64,000 bases of DNA from Mycobacterium sp. BK086 (GTDB lineage: Bacteria > Actinomycetota > Actinomycetes > Mycobacteriales > Mycobacteriaceae), in contig SNWL01000003.1 of assembly GCA_004362315.1 (NCBI GenBank), positions 1,922,001 through 1,986,000 on the forward strand. The letters are read 5' to 3'. The stretch's first letter is position 1. Each line of letters starts with the position of its first letter. The notes beneath the pieces are model-generated. The model searched no databases, was not told the DNA's origin, and saw only the letters and a program-made list of their open reading frames with translations. Shown here piece after piece: positions 1 through 8,245 of this stretch. The position numbers and the translations under genes are program-made.

Positions 1-300
1 GCTACCGTCGGCGATATCGTCGTGCACCAGAAAAGCGTTGTGCAGCAATTCGATTGCGACTGCGATGCCGATCAGGTCTTTCTGGTCGGCCCCGAACGCA
101 CGGCCGGCCGACAGGCACAGCGCGGGGCGCAGCGCCTTGCCCACCCGCGACGGGTACTCGCGCATCGGACCGTACAGCCATTGCACCGGCTCACCGTCGG
201 GCATCGCGTCCAGCATCGCGCGGCGCACCGCCTTGCCGACGCCGCGAAGCTTGGACTCGACGGCCTCAGTCAGGTCCGAGCGGTCGGCGATGCTGGTCAT
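1..300 (-). CDS. Polyprenyl (geranylgeranyl-type) diphosphate synthase, partial
   Basis: This leftward gene starts at an ATG at 300 and runs off the left edge, so only 100 N-terminal residues are visible. Residues 94-98 read DDIAD, preceded by LVH. This is the first aspartate-rich DDxxD motif of trans-isoprenyl diphosphate synthases, which condense isopentenyl diphosphate onto allylic diphosphates through magnesium. The upstream segment around residues 52-66 (VGKALRPALCLSAGRAF) is also typical of the family. The start overlaps the stop of the preceding leftward gene by 4 bases (ATGA), so the two are probably translationally coupled. Chain length of the product cannot be judged without the missing part. 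The family call is firm. Confidence 0.88.
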   Translation of the reverse strand, partial: MTSIADRSDLTEAVESKLRGVGKAVRRAMLDAMPDGEPVQWLYGPMREYPSRVGKALRPALCLSAGRAFGADQKDLIGIAVAIELLHNAFLVHDDIADGS

Positions 301-959
301 TCGGCGGCCGCGTGGACGGTCAATGCCACCGGCAGCCAGAGTTCCGGGCGGCCTTCGACCAATATCGTGCCGCGGTACAGCCCGGGCTTGGCCTTCTTGG
401 CGACTTTGACCGTGATGCCGACGCCGCGACTGGACCGCCCCGGCACCGGAATGGCTTTCGGATTGATCCGACACGCCTCGGACTCGATCACCGATCCGTC
501 GGCCGCCATCAACTCACTGCACCGCAGGCGAATACGGCCCAGATCATGATCAGCGGCGTTGTGCAGCCACACCTCAGCCGTTGCTGGCTCACCGGCCTCG
601 GTTTCGAACTCCAATCTGCCGGTCGCCGCGGAACCGGTGAAGTCCAAAGCGGGTGAGATCGCCGCAGTCGCAGCGGGAGTTTGCGGCGCGCCACCCATGA
701 GGAACTGACCGGCCATCGCCCACCACGATCTGATCAGCGGTTCTACATCGGTGGCACCCAACAGATCTGCGCGTTGCTCGTCGGACATCGGGGCCGCGGT
801 CCGTACCGATGCCGCACTGCCGTCGGGCCGAGTCGCCACCATCCGCACGAATCGGTCGACGAGTTCGCTGGCAGCCCGAAAGCCTTCTGCCTGAACGGCC
901 GTAAGCGCTCTTACGTTCGCCGCGGGATCGAATATCGACGCCCATGGCACATCGTGCAT
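297..959 (-). CDS. Conserved hypothetical with helical N-terminus and C-terminal Ig-like beta domain
   Basis: About 220 residues, of unknown function. Residues 10-85 look helical and amphipathic, ending in a Trp-rich stretch (RSWWAMAGQFLMGG). From about residue 110 to the end the alternation of short strands, with PGLYRGTILVEG near the C-terminus, looks like an immunoglobulin-type beta-sandwich. The same helical-plus-beta layout occurs in the protein at 2487-3002, suggesting the two are distant relatives. I chose the ATG at 959. An in-frame GTG at 1028 would add 23 residues that look non-coding, and neither start has a clear ribosome binding site. No signal peptide or membrane segment was seen. 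It is read in one unit with the polyprenyl synthase. Confidence 0.7.
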   Translation of the reverse strand: MHDVPWASIFDPAANVRALTAVQAEGFRAASELVDRFVRMVATRPDGSAASVRTAAPMSDEQRADLLGATDVEPLIRSWWAMAGQFLMGGAPQTPAATAAISPALDFTGSAATGRLEFETEAGEPATAEVWLHNAADHDLGRIRLRCSELMAADGSVIESEACRINPKAIPVPGRSSRGVGITVKVAKKAKPGLYRGTILVEGRPELWLPVALTVHAAAE

Positions 960-1065
960 TTCGCCGTTGTTCGCGCTGTCCACCCTGACCCCCCGCCAGA
1001 AATCTCTCGCATATTGACGTGCGACCACGCTATGCTAGCTGCGCAAACATGGTTGGGGGCGGCCA

Positions 1066-2490
1066 ATGGCATCAGTAGAACCAGTTCGCGCGAATCCGGT
1101 TCGCGACATTCTTGAAGTGTTCGGCGCAATAGATCGCGCCGTGAAGAAAGCAAAAGACGCAAAAGACGATCCTGAATTGTTGGCAGCCGCTGACAAATTG
1201 CTTCACGGGTCGGTACAAAACGCTGGCTGGTACGACGAACTGGTCAAGCAGTACTACCCCGGCGACGTCAACAAGGACCCAAGCCTCACCGACGCACTCA
1301 AGCGGATCGCGGCCGCGGACGGAAAAGGCCAACGCCTGATCGCGCCTCAGAAGGCTCGCCTGCTGTACGGCATTTCAACTGCGGCCCGTCTCAAGAAGGT
1401 CGCACCCAACTGCGCACTGCCCGACCTCGAGAAGCCCGACCGCACACTCGGCCCGGCACTCAATCAATGTCTGGCCGCGATCGCACCGACGGGGACGGCA
1501 CTCAAGACTCGCCGGGACCGGGGCGCGGCGGTACGGGGTTCGTTCGTCGAACACGTCTCGACGAACTTCACCCGGGCCGGCGATTTCGACAAGGCCGTGC
1601 GCGCGCAGGCGGTGACCGATTTCCGGGCCGACAAGCTGCTGCAGGCACCGGTGTGCAAGACCGCGGTGGTCATGGTCGACGGCCTCGAATCGGTGGTCAT
1701 CGACACCGAGTTCGACTCCGACGACGTCTCTCTCGAGGCTCTGATCGACATTGTCAATCCGTTCAACTGGGCTGCGGACTACCCCGCGCTCTTCGTACGG
1801 ATGCAAGATCAGGAACCGGACTTCCTGCCCGACGGCTGGCGACGGGTGCTCGAAACCGTCACGGTGATGGGTCAGGAGATCACGACGCCGCTGAAGTTCT
1901 ACCCCAATCGGGCGAACAAACTCGAAGCGTCTTTGGACTACGACCTCGACAAGTCGGAGTTCGCCACCGGAGACGGGAAGGTGCTGGTCGACCGCGGGTT
2001 CATCAATATGAAGTCGACGTCGGGCGACCCCAAGAAGCCGGGCGTACATGTGACGACCAGGAAAGTCGTTCACATTCAAGGTGTCTCAGCCTTCACCCAG
2101 GGAAAGCTGGTCTGTCTCGGTGGATACGGCACCGCATCGGCCGACTTCCTGATCGGCGCAGCGGCCACCAAGCGCACCGGCCGCAAGCCGTTCTTCTACC
2201 CCAAGGATGAGGACGAGGCCGACCGGGATCCCGACACCGGCGTGGCGCCACCGGCTACTCCGCTCACCCACTTCGTCCCCGCAGCCGTCGACGCGTGGAC
2301 CGAGTGTGCACAGGACCTGACCAATGGCTATTTCGACATGGCCCAGAAGTGGGTGACCGGCAGCCTCACGCTGACCGACCTGGCCGACTACACGACGCGG
2401 GTCAGCACTGAGCTCGCCAGCTCACCGTGGAAGTACTTGCAGGCGATGACGTCTCCGCGATCGCCCGGAAAGCCAGGGGGTGCCCAATGA
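1066..2490 (+). CDS. Conserved hypothetical, possible START/SRPBCC-like core with phasin-like tail
   Basis: 474 residues, not recognised as a named family. The first 130 residues are charged and helical. A middle part (about 215-365) has the rhythm of a START/SRPBCC lipid-binding fold: an F-N-W-A-A-D-Y-P start, then PDGWRRVLETVTVMGQEITT and a late LVCLGGYG strand. The C-terminal 70 residues are helical and resemble granule-associated phasins. That comparison is an inference from pattern only. The ATG at 1066 is preceded by a G-rich stretch (GGGGGCGG), and a -10-like TATGCT lies at 1031-1036. Its stop overlaps the next ATG by 4 bases. The first 120 bases are clearly more A-rich than the rest of the region. 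Confidence 0.75.
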   Translation: MASVEPVRANPVRDILEVFGAIDRAVKKAKDAKDDPELLAAADKLLHGSVQNAGWYDELVKQYYPGDVNKDPSLTDALKRIAAADGKGQRLIAPQKARLLYGISTAARLKKVAPNCALPDLEKPDRTLGPALNQCLAAIAPTGTALKTRRDRGAAVRGSFVEHVSTNFTRAGDFDKAVRAQAVTDFRADKLLQAPVCKTAVVMVDGLESVVIDTEFDSDDVSLEALIDIVNPFNWAADYPALFVRMQDQEPDFLPDGWRRVLETVTVMGQEITTPLKFYPNRANKLEASLDYDLDKSEFATGDGKVLVDRGFINMKSTSGDPKKPGVHVTTRKVVHIQGVSAFTQGKLVCLGGYGTASADFLIGAAATKRTGRKPFFYPKDEDEADRDPDTGVAPPATPLTHFVPAAVDAWTECAQDLTNGYFDMAQKWVTGSLTLTDLADYTTRVSTELASSPWKYLQAMTSPRSPGKPGGAQ

Positions 2491-3002
2491 CCGCACCGCG
2501 ACCCCAGCTCCAGCGGCCCGCGAGCGTCATGCGGGGGTACTACGACCAGATCAACCAGATCGCCCAGGACGCCGCCCGGCGAGACGATGCAGGCAAGTGG
2601 GGAATCGACGGCTGGGTCCGCCTGATCCACAATCTTCTCGACCTGAACATGCGGACCTATGCGGGCGCCGTTCAGGTGGCACTGGCCGGTCCGTCATGGT
2701 GGCTGCAAGCCACGTCGACCGATCCGATTCCACCGGCACCCGCCGACGTGCCGAAGCGGGACTATCTGCGGTCGGTGTCGATCGCGAAACCGTTCGAGCG
2801 AATCGGCCGACCGGACATTCGGGTTCCCTTGCAGGCGATCACGTTCGCCCCACCGTTACTTGCTCCCGGCGCGACGTCGGTCCAGATCATCTTGACCGAC
2901 GATCAATTCACCGGTGCCAACTACACCGGCGCCCTGCGCCTTCGGCGGGCGGACGGCGCTGGCCAAGCCTCCGAGACGGTGACGGTCACCGTCGGCTTGT
3001 AG
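2487..3002 (+). CDS. Conserved hypothetical, helical N-terminus plus Ig-like C-terminus
   Basis: 171 residues starting at the ATG that overlaps the upstream stop (ATGA). An in-frame start at 2427 is possible but would lie inside the previous gene. Residues 10-75 are helical and end in the hydrophobic stretch AVQVALAGPSWW. The last 70 residues are beta-rich (SVQIILTDDQFTGANYTGAL, then ETVTVTVGL), much like the end of the protein encoded at 297-959. No catalytic motif, signal peptide or transmembrane helix is evident. The tight spacing to both neighbours (4-base overlap upstream, 6-base gap downstream) places it in one operon with the cyclase. It may be a structural or adaptor protein; the function is unknown. 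Confidence 0.72.
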   Translation: MTAPRPQLQRPASVMRGYYDQINQIAQDAARRDDAGKWGIDGWVRLIHNLLDLNMRTYAGAVQVALAGPSWWLQATSTDPIPPAPADVPKRDYLRSVSIAKPFERIGRPDIRVPLQAITFAPPLLAPGATSVQIILTDDQFTGANYTGALRLRRADGAGQASETVTVTVGL

Positions 3003-3008
3003 GTTCGC

Positions 3009-6000
3009 GTGACTGACAATCCGGCCATCGATGATCTTCTCGAGCGTGCAGTCCGGGCGATCAACGAAGGCGACCGTGCCACCGCCGACGAACTAGCCGG
3101 GCAGGTGCTGGCCGTCGATCGCACCAACCCCGACGCCGAGGAGCTGCTCGCCGCACCGGTCGGCAGCGGTGAAATCCGCCGTCTCACCGTGCTGTTCGCT
3201 GACCTGGTCGACTCGACGGCGCTCTCGATGCGCATCGAGCCCGAGGTGTACCGCACCGTCGTCGGACGCTACCGCGATGTGGTCCGCACCATCGTCGGCC
3301 GCTACGAAGGTCACATCGGCTCGATCAAGGGCGACGGCCTGCTCGCGGTGTTCGGACATCCGAAGGCGCACGAGGACGACACCCACCGAGCGGTGCTCGC
3401 GGGCCTGGACATCGTCCGGGAAGTCGCCGAGCTGAGCGTCCGCGCCGAGCGTCGGTTCGGATTCGACATCGACGTCCGCGTCGGCATCCATCGCGGGGTG
3501 GTCTTCCTCGACATCGACCAGGACGACGTCTACGGGCTGGGCGCCAATCTCGCCGCACGGATCTGCAGCCTGGCTCAGCCCGGCACAGTGTCGGTCTCCG
3601 AGGCCGTCGAACGGCTGGTCCGGGACAACTTCGAGATGGAGGAATGCCCGCCGCAGCGGGTCAAGGGAATGGACGCGCCACTCGTCCACTACCGGGTCAT
3701 CGCCGAGCGCGACATCGACGGCAAGACCTACGGCCCGATCGTGGGTCGCGAGCATGAACTTGCCGCGCTGCGCGGGATGTGGGACCAGGCCAGCGCCGGC
3801 ACGTTGACCACTCGAGGTGTGCTGCTGCGCGGCGAGGGCGGTATCGGCAAGAGCCGCTTGGCCAGCGCCGTCGTCGACATGGCCCGCGAGTCCGGTGCCG
3901 CCGTCCTCGAACTGTTCGGCTCGCCGTTCCACACCGACGTCGGTCTGCGCCCCGTGCGGCGGCTGATCGAACGCCACAGCCAGATCCAGCGCGACTCCGA
4001 CGCGGCCGACAGCCTGCGCCTGCTGGAAGCCGAGGTCAAGAGTCGCTCGATGGACACCGCGACCGTCGTGCCCCTGTTGGCTCCGGTCCTCGGCATCACT
4101 CCCGATGCCGGCTATCAACCCACCACCATCAATGCCGGGGCCCGGTTCGACCAGATCACCGCCGCGGTCAAGGACTACCTGCTGGCGTGCGTCAACACGG
4201 GTTCGGCTCTGATCCTGGCCGAGGACATCCACTGGTACGACGAGGACACCATCAGCATTGTCAATTCCCTTCTGCGCCTGAAGGACAACCGATTGCTGGT
4301 GGTGGTCACCGGGCGCAGCGTTCCTCCGCTGCGGGGCTTTGTCGAAGAACTCGAGCTCAAACCTCTCGCCGCCGAGGATTCCGACGCACTGATTCGGGCC
4401 CTTCACCCGGAGATGGCTGCAGAGGCGCGAAAAGCGGTGCAGGAGCGTTGCGATGGCGTCCCCCTGTTCATCGAAGAGGTGGTGGCCAAACTCAAGCACC
4501 ACGCCGAGGACGCCGCCGATCAGGCTCAAGTCCCCGACACCCTCTACGAGACCCTGGTTGCCCGGCTGCGTTCGAGCACTGATTCACTGTTGATCGTGGA
4601 AACGGCCGCACTCATCGGCAGCCGCTTCGATCGTGACCTGCTGTCCTCGGTGACCGGAGTCGGCTGGCGCAAGATCGATTCCCTGCTCGACGACCTCACC
4701 CGCGCGAGGGTACTGCGGCCGGTCGGCAAGCGCCAGTGGAGTTTTCAACACGAACTGCTCCGCGAGGTAGCCGCCGAGCTGTCGCCCCCCAGCGTCCGGC
4801 GACGGCTCCATCACCGCATCGCCGACGTTCTCGCCGACCCTGCAGCGGGCGGCACACCGGAATGGCCCCTGGTGGCGCACCACTTCGAGAAGGCCGAACG
4901 CTTTGACGAGGCGGCGGCCGCCTATCAGCGGGCGTCGTCGGATGCGCGCCAGCGCGGCGCGCTCATCGAGGCGCGAAACCACCTCACCAAAGCGTTGGAA
5001 AGCATCCAGGCCTCCGCGCCGTCGCCATCACGTGACCGCACCGAAGCCAACATCCGTCTGGAGCGCGGCTTCCTCGCATCCGCGACGGCCGGGCAAGCCA
5101 GTCCGGAGGCCATCGCCGAATTCGAACGGTGCCTGCAACTTGTCGTACAAGAGCCCAGCCACGACCACATCGGCATCTTCAGTGCCCTGATGAACTACTA
5201 CACGACGTGCGGCCAGCTCGGCACAGCCCAGCAACTCGTCGATGCGATGCGACAGCTGAACGGACAGTCCGACTGGGCCACCGCCGCCTACAACGTGATC
5301 GACGGCGCACTGGCGTCACTGCACGGCCACTTCGGTCAGGCCCGGGCGGCACTGGAGGCCGCCGCGCACGCTCTCGATCGCAGCGATGCGCTCAAGATGG
5401 AGGGGTCGTGGTTCGCCCCCAACGATCCGATCGCCGCGCTGTACGCCGAGTTCGGTTCGATCAGATTCCTGCAGGGTGAGCTGTCCGGGGCCGAGCAACT
5501 CTTCACCCGAAGCGTAGAACGGTGTCAGGAACTGGAATTCCCGCACAACGGAATCACCTTCTGCTATTGCCGAGCGCGCCAGGCGATGGTCCGAATCGAG
5601 ACCGGCGAACTCGACCGAGCCCGCGAGCACCTGGATGAGATCTCGCAGCAGGCCGAAAAATTGGGACTCGTCGAGTGGACCATGGTGTCCACGTTCAACC
5701 ACGTGTCGCTCGCAGCCCGGTCGGCACTCGCCGCCGGTGAATCCGATCCAGCGCTGCTGGAACCACACATCACGAGCATGACCCAGGTCGTCGAGGCGAT
5801 GCGGGCAGCTCAACTGAAAACGTTTCTCGCTTCGTACGAAAGCGTGCTCGCGCGTCTACACAATGCTGCGGGAGATCCAGAAGCGGCCAGAGCGCGCCTG
5901 GAACTCACGTTGGACATGGTCGAGGAAACCGGGATCCGCTTCTATCTCGCCGAACTGCTCCGCGTCCTTGCACACACCTACAGCGAGCCCGGCGCTCAGC

Positions 6001-6191
6001 GCGCGACGCTCGAACGGGCCATCGCGGTGGCCAAGGAGCAAGGTGCGGTGGTCTTCGAATTACGCTGCGCCACCGATGCTTTTGAACTCTTCGGGGAGCC
6101 GGCACGACCGGCACTGGAAGCAGCACTGAGCCGCATCGGCGCCGACCAGGACTGGCCAGAGCTGGCCCGCGCCCGGGCGTTGCTCGGGTGA
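3009..6191 (+). CDS. Class III adenylate/guanylate cyclase with AAA-type ATPase and TPR-like region
   Basis: 1060 residues, GTG start. Residues about 57-235 are a class III nucleotide cyclase domain. FADLVDST and the later IKGDGLLAVFG carry the two metal-binding aspartates, and YGLGANLAARI matches the transition-state region. Residues about 245-560 are an STAND/AAA-type ATPase with Walker A GEGGIGKSR and Walker B LILAEDIHWYDE. The remaining 450 residues are helical repeats of TPR type. It is likely a soluble signalling enzyme making cAMP whose activity is gated by ATP binding and partners on the repeats; that gating is inferred from the architecture. A short helical N-terminal segment precedes the cyclase domain. 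Its stop overlaps the next GTG by 4 bases. Confidence 0.9.
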   Translation: MTDNPAIDDLLERAVRAINEGDRATADELAGQVLAVDRTNPDAEELLAAPVGSGEIRRLTVLFADLVDSTALSMRIEPEVYRTVVGRYRDVVRTIVGRYEGHIGSIKGDGLLAVFGHPKAHEDDTHRAVLAGLDIVREVAELSVRAERRFGFDIDVRVGIHRGVVFLDIDQDDVYGLGANLAARICSLAQPGTVSVSEAVERLVRDNFEMEECPPQRVKGMDAPLVHYRVIAERDIDGKTYGPIVGREHELAALRGMWDQASAGTLTTRGVLLRGEGGIGKSRLASAVVDMARESGAAVLELFGSPFHTDVGLRPVRRLIERHSQIQRDSDAADSLRLLEAEVKSRSMDTATVVPLLAPVLGITPDAGYQPTTINAGARFDQITAAVKDYLLACVNTGSALILAEDIHWYDEDTISIVNSLLRLKDNRLLVVVTGRSVPPLRGFVEELELKPLAAEDSDALIRALHPEMAAEARKAVQERCDGVPLFIEEVVAKLKHHAEDAADQAQVPDTLYETLVARLRSSTDSLLIVETAALIGSRFDRDLLSSVTGVGWRKIDSLLDDLTRARVLRPVGKRQWSFQHELLREVAAELSPPSVRRRLHHRIADVLADPAAGGTPEWPLVAHHFEKAERFDEAAAAYQRASSDARQRGALIEARNHLTKALESIQASAPSPSRDRTEANIRLERGFLASATAGQASPEAIAEFERCLQLVVQEPSHDHIGIFSALMNYYTTCGQLGTAQQLVDAMRQLNGQSDWATAAYNVIDGALASLHGHFGQARAALEAAAHALDRSDALKMEGSWFAPNDPIAALYAEFGSIRFLQGELSGAEQLFTRSVERCQELEFPHNGITFCYCRARQAMVRIETGELDRAREHLDEISQQAEKLGLVEWTMVSTFNHVSLAARSALAAGESDPALLEPHITSMTQVVEAMRAAQLKTFLASYESVLARLHNAAGDPEAARARLELTLDMVEETGIRFYLAELLRVLAHTYSEPGAQRATLERAIAVAKEQGAVVFELRCATDAFELFGEPARPALEAALSRIGADQDWPELARARALLG

Positions 6192-8245
6192 GACGTCGCG
6201 ACCGGATCGCCATTCTGGGCGGGGGCATGGCCGGGCTCAGTGCCGCGTGGCGGCTGTCCGAGGGCCGTTGGCAGGACCGCTTCGAGTCGATCACCGTCTA
6301 CCAGCGCGGCCACCGCCTGGGCGGCAAAGGCGCCTCCAGCCGCGGCGCACACAACCGCATCGAGGAACACGGCCTGCACATCTGGCTGGGCTCCTATGAG
6401 AATGCCTTTGCACTGTTGCGCGAGTGCTACGCCGAATTGGACCGGGAGAACACCGATCCCGACTGCCCGGTGAAGACCTGGGATCAAGCACTGATGCCCG
6501 CCGAAGAACTCGGGATGGCCGATCGGTTCGGCGACGACTGGCTGATCTGGTCCGGCAAGTTCAGCCGCACCCCGGAGCTGCCCGGTGAACCGGGTGCGAC
6601 GGGACGCGAACTCACCGTGGTCGAGTTCGCCGCACGAACGCTGCGATTGCTTCTCGATTTCGCCGAATCACTCAGTGCGGCTTCGGGTAAAGACCTCACC
6701 CTGTCGGCCAGCCCGCAGCCCGAGTCGGCCGACTGGATCGCCGCGGTGCGACGCGCGACGATGGCCACACTGGCAGCCCTCATCGAACCCCGCACCGCGG
6801 AAGGTTCCGCGGCGGGCTTCCTCAAAGAGGCACTCGATGCGGTGCGCGAAGCGCTGGACTACGAGCGCCGACCCCAGCACAAGCGCATGTGGCTGTTGAT
6901 GTCGCTGCTCGCGGCCACCACCCGCGGCTTGATCGCCGACCGGCTGATCACCGACCCCACCGGTTTCCGCGCCATCAACGACGAGGAGTACAGCGCCTGG
7001 ATCCTGCGCCACGGCGCCGACCCCGACGTCCTCGACTTCCCGCTGATCCGCGGCATGTACGACATGGTCTTCGGCTACGAGGAAGGTGATTTCGGCAGGC
7101 CGACCTTCGGCGCCGGAGTGGCGGTATTGCTCACCGGCATAGCGCTTTTCCAGTACAAGGGTGCGTTCTTCTGGAAGATGACCGCAGGCATGGGCGACGT
7201 CATCATCGCGCCGATCTACCAGGCGCTGCGCCGGCGCGGGGTCCGGTTCGAGTTCTTCCACCGCCTCGATGCGCTACACCTGGATGCCCACCGGCACCGC
7301 ATCGACGCGATCACCATGGGCCGCCAGGTCGAACTCGCCGACGGCGTCGACACCTACGACCCGCTGATCCCGGCCGACGGCCTGCCGGTGTTCCCCGCCC
7401 GTCCCCGAAGCGAACTGCTCAAGGCCACAACCGATGTGGGCGATCTGGAATCCCACTTCGGCAAGCGCGCCGACGCCGAGACCCGGATTCTGCGCCACGG
7501 AACGGATTTCGATCAGGTGGTTCTGGCCGCATCGTTGGGCATGGTCGAATTGGTGGCGGAAGAACTCATCGCCGACCGCCCGGAGTGGGACGAGATGACT
7601 TCCCACATCCAGACGGTGGCCACCCAATCCTTCCAACTCTGGCTGCGGCCAACCGAATCCGCCATGGGCTGGCATCGCCCCGGCGTGACCACCAGCGGCT
7701 ACGTCTCACCGTTCGACACGTGGGCGTCGATGGGCCAGACGCTATGGGCCGAGGACTGGCCCGAAGCCGAGGAACCCCATACCGTGGCGTACTTCTGCGG
7801 CGCGCTGGACGCGCCATGGCCCACCACCCAGGACCCCGCCGCCTACGTCGCCGGACAGCGACAGCACGTGCTGGCCAACGCGGTGGACTATCTGAACCGC
7901 CACGTCGGGATGTACCTGCCGGGAGCCGTGTCCGAAGGCGGGTTCACCTGGGGGCTGCTCTGCGGCGCGGGTGACCGAAAAGGCGCAGCCGCATTGGAAA
8001 CCCAGCACGTCAGCGTCAACATCGATCCGTCCGACCGCTATGTGCTGTCGGTCCCGGGATCGGACAAGTACCGTCTGCGCCCCGACGAAAGCGGCTACGA
8101 CAACCTCGTACTCGCCGGTGACTGGACCGACTGCGGTATCAACGCGGGCTGTATCGAGGCCGCCGTCGTCTCCGGACTCCAGGCCGCCAACGCCCTGCTG
8201 GGATATGGCCGCTACCACCACATCCGGGGCTTCTACATGCCCTAG
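6188..8245 (+). CDS. FAD-dependent phytoene desaturase-like / amine oxidase-type oxidoreductase
   Basis: 685 residues, GTG start overlapping the cyclase stop. The N-terminus has a Rossmann FAD-binding signature (IAILGGGMAGLSAAW) followed by HRLGGKGAS. The C-terminus has the matching flavin motif LVLAGDWTDCGINAGCIEAA. These two together define the carotenoid/squalene desaturase and amine oxidase superfamily. It is longer than typical phytoene desaturases (about 500 residues), with extra helical sequence in the middle. Given the polyprenyl synthase across the divergent promoter, the substrate may be an isoprenoid, but nothing in the sequence proves this. Its TAG shares the CTAG tetranucleotide with the stop of the convergent gene. 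Confidence 0.85.
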   Translation: MRRRDRIAILGGGMAGLSAAWRLSEGRWQDRFESITVYQRGHRLGGKGASSRGAHNRIEEHGLHIWLGSYENAFALLRECYAELDRENTDPDCPVKTWDQALMPAEELGMADRFGDDWLIWSGKFSRTPELPGEPGATGRELTVVEFAARTLRLLLDFAESLSAASGKDLTLSASPQPESADWIAAVRRATMATLAALIEPRTAEGSAAGFLKEALDAVREALDYERRPQHKRMWLLMSLLAATTRGLIADRLITDPTGFRAINDEEYSAWILRHGADPDVLDFPLIRGMYDMVFGYEEGDFGRPTFGAGVAVLLTGIALFQYKGAFFWKMTAGMGDVIIAPIYQALRRRGVRFEFFHRLDALHLDAHRHRIDAITMGRQVELADGVDTYDPLIPADGLPVFPARPRSELLKATTDVGDLESHFGKRADAETRILRHGTDFDQVVLAASLGMVELVAEELIADRPEWDEMTSHIQTVATQSFQLWLRPTESAMGWHRPGVTTSGYVSPFDTWASMGQTLWAEDWPEAEEPHTVAYFCGALDAPWPTTQDPAAYVAGQRQHVLANAVDYLNRHVGMYLPGAVSEGGFTWGLLCGAGDRKGAAALETQHVSVNIDPSDRYVLSVPGSDKYRLRPDESGYDNLVLAGDWTDCGINAGCIEAAVVSGLQAANALLGYGRYHHIRGFYMP

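Noticed and set aside
1014..1036. TTGACG plus TATGCT as a complete promoter for the 1066 gene
   Set aside because: The spacing is only 11 bases, too short for a standard sigma-A promoter. TATGCT alone may still be a -10.
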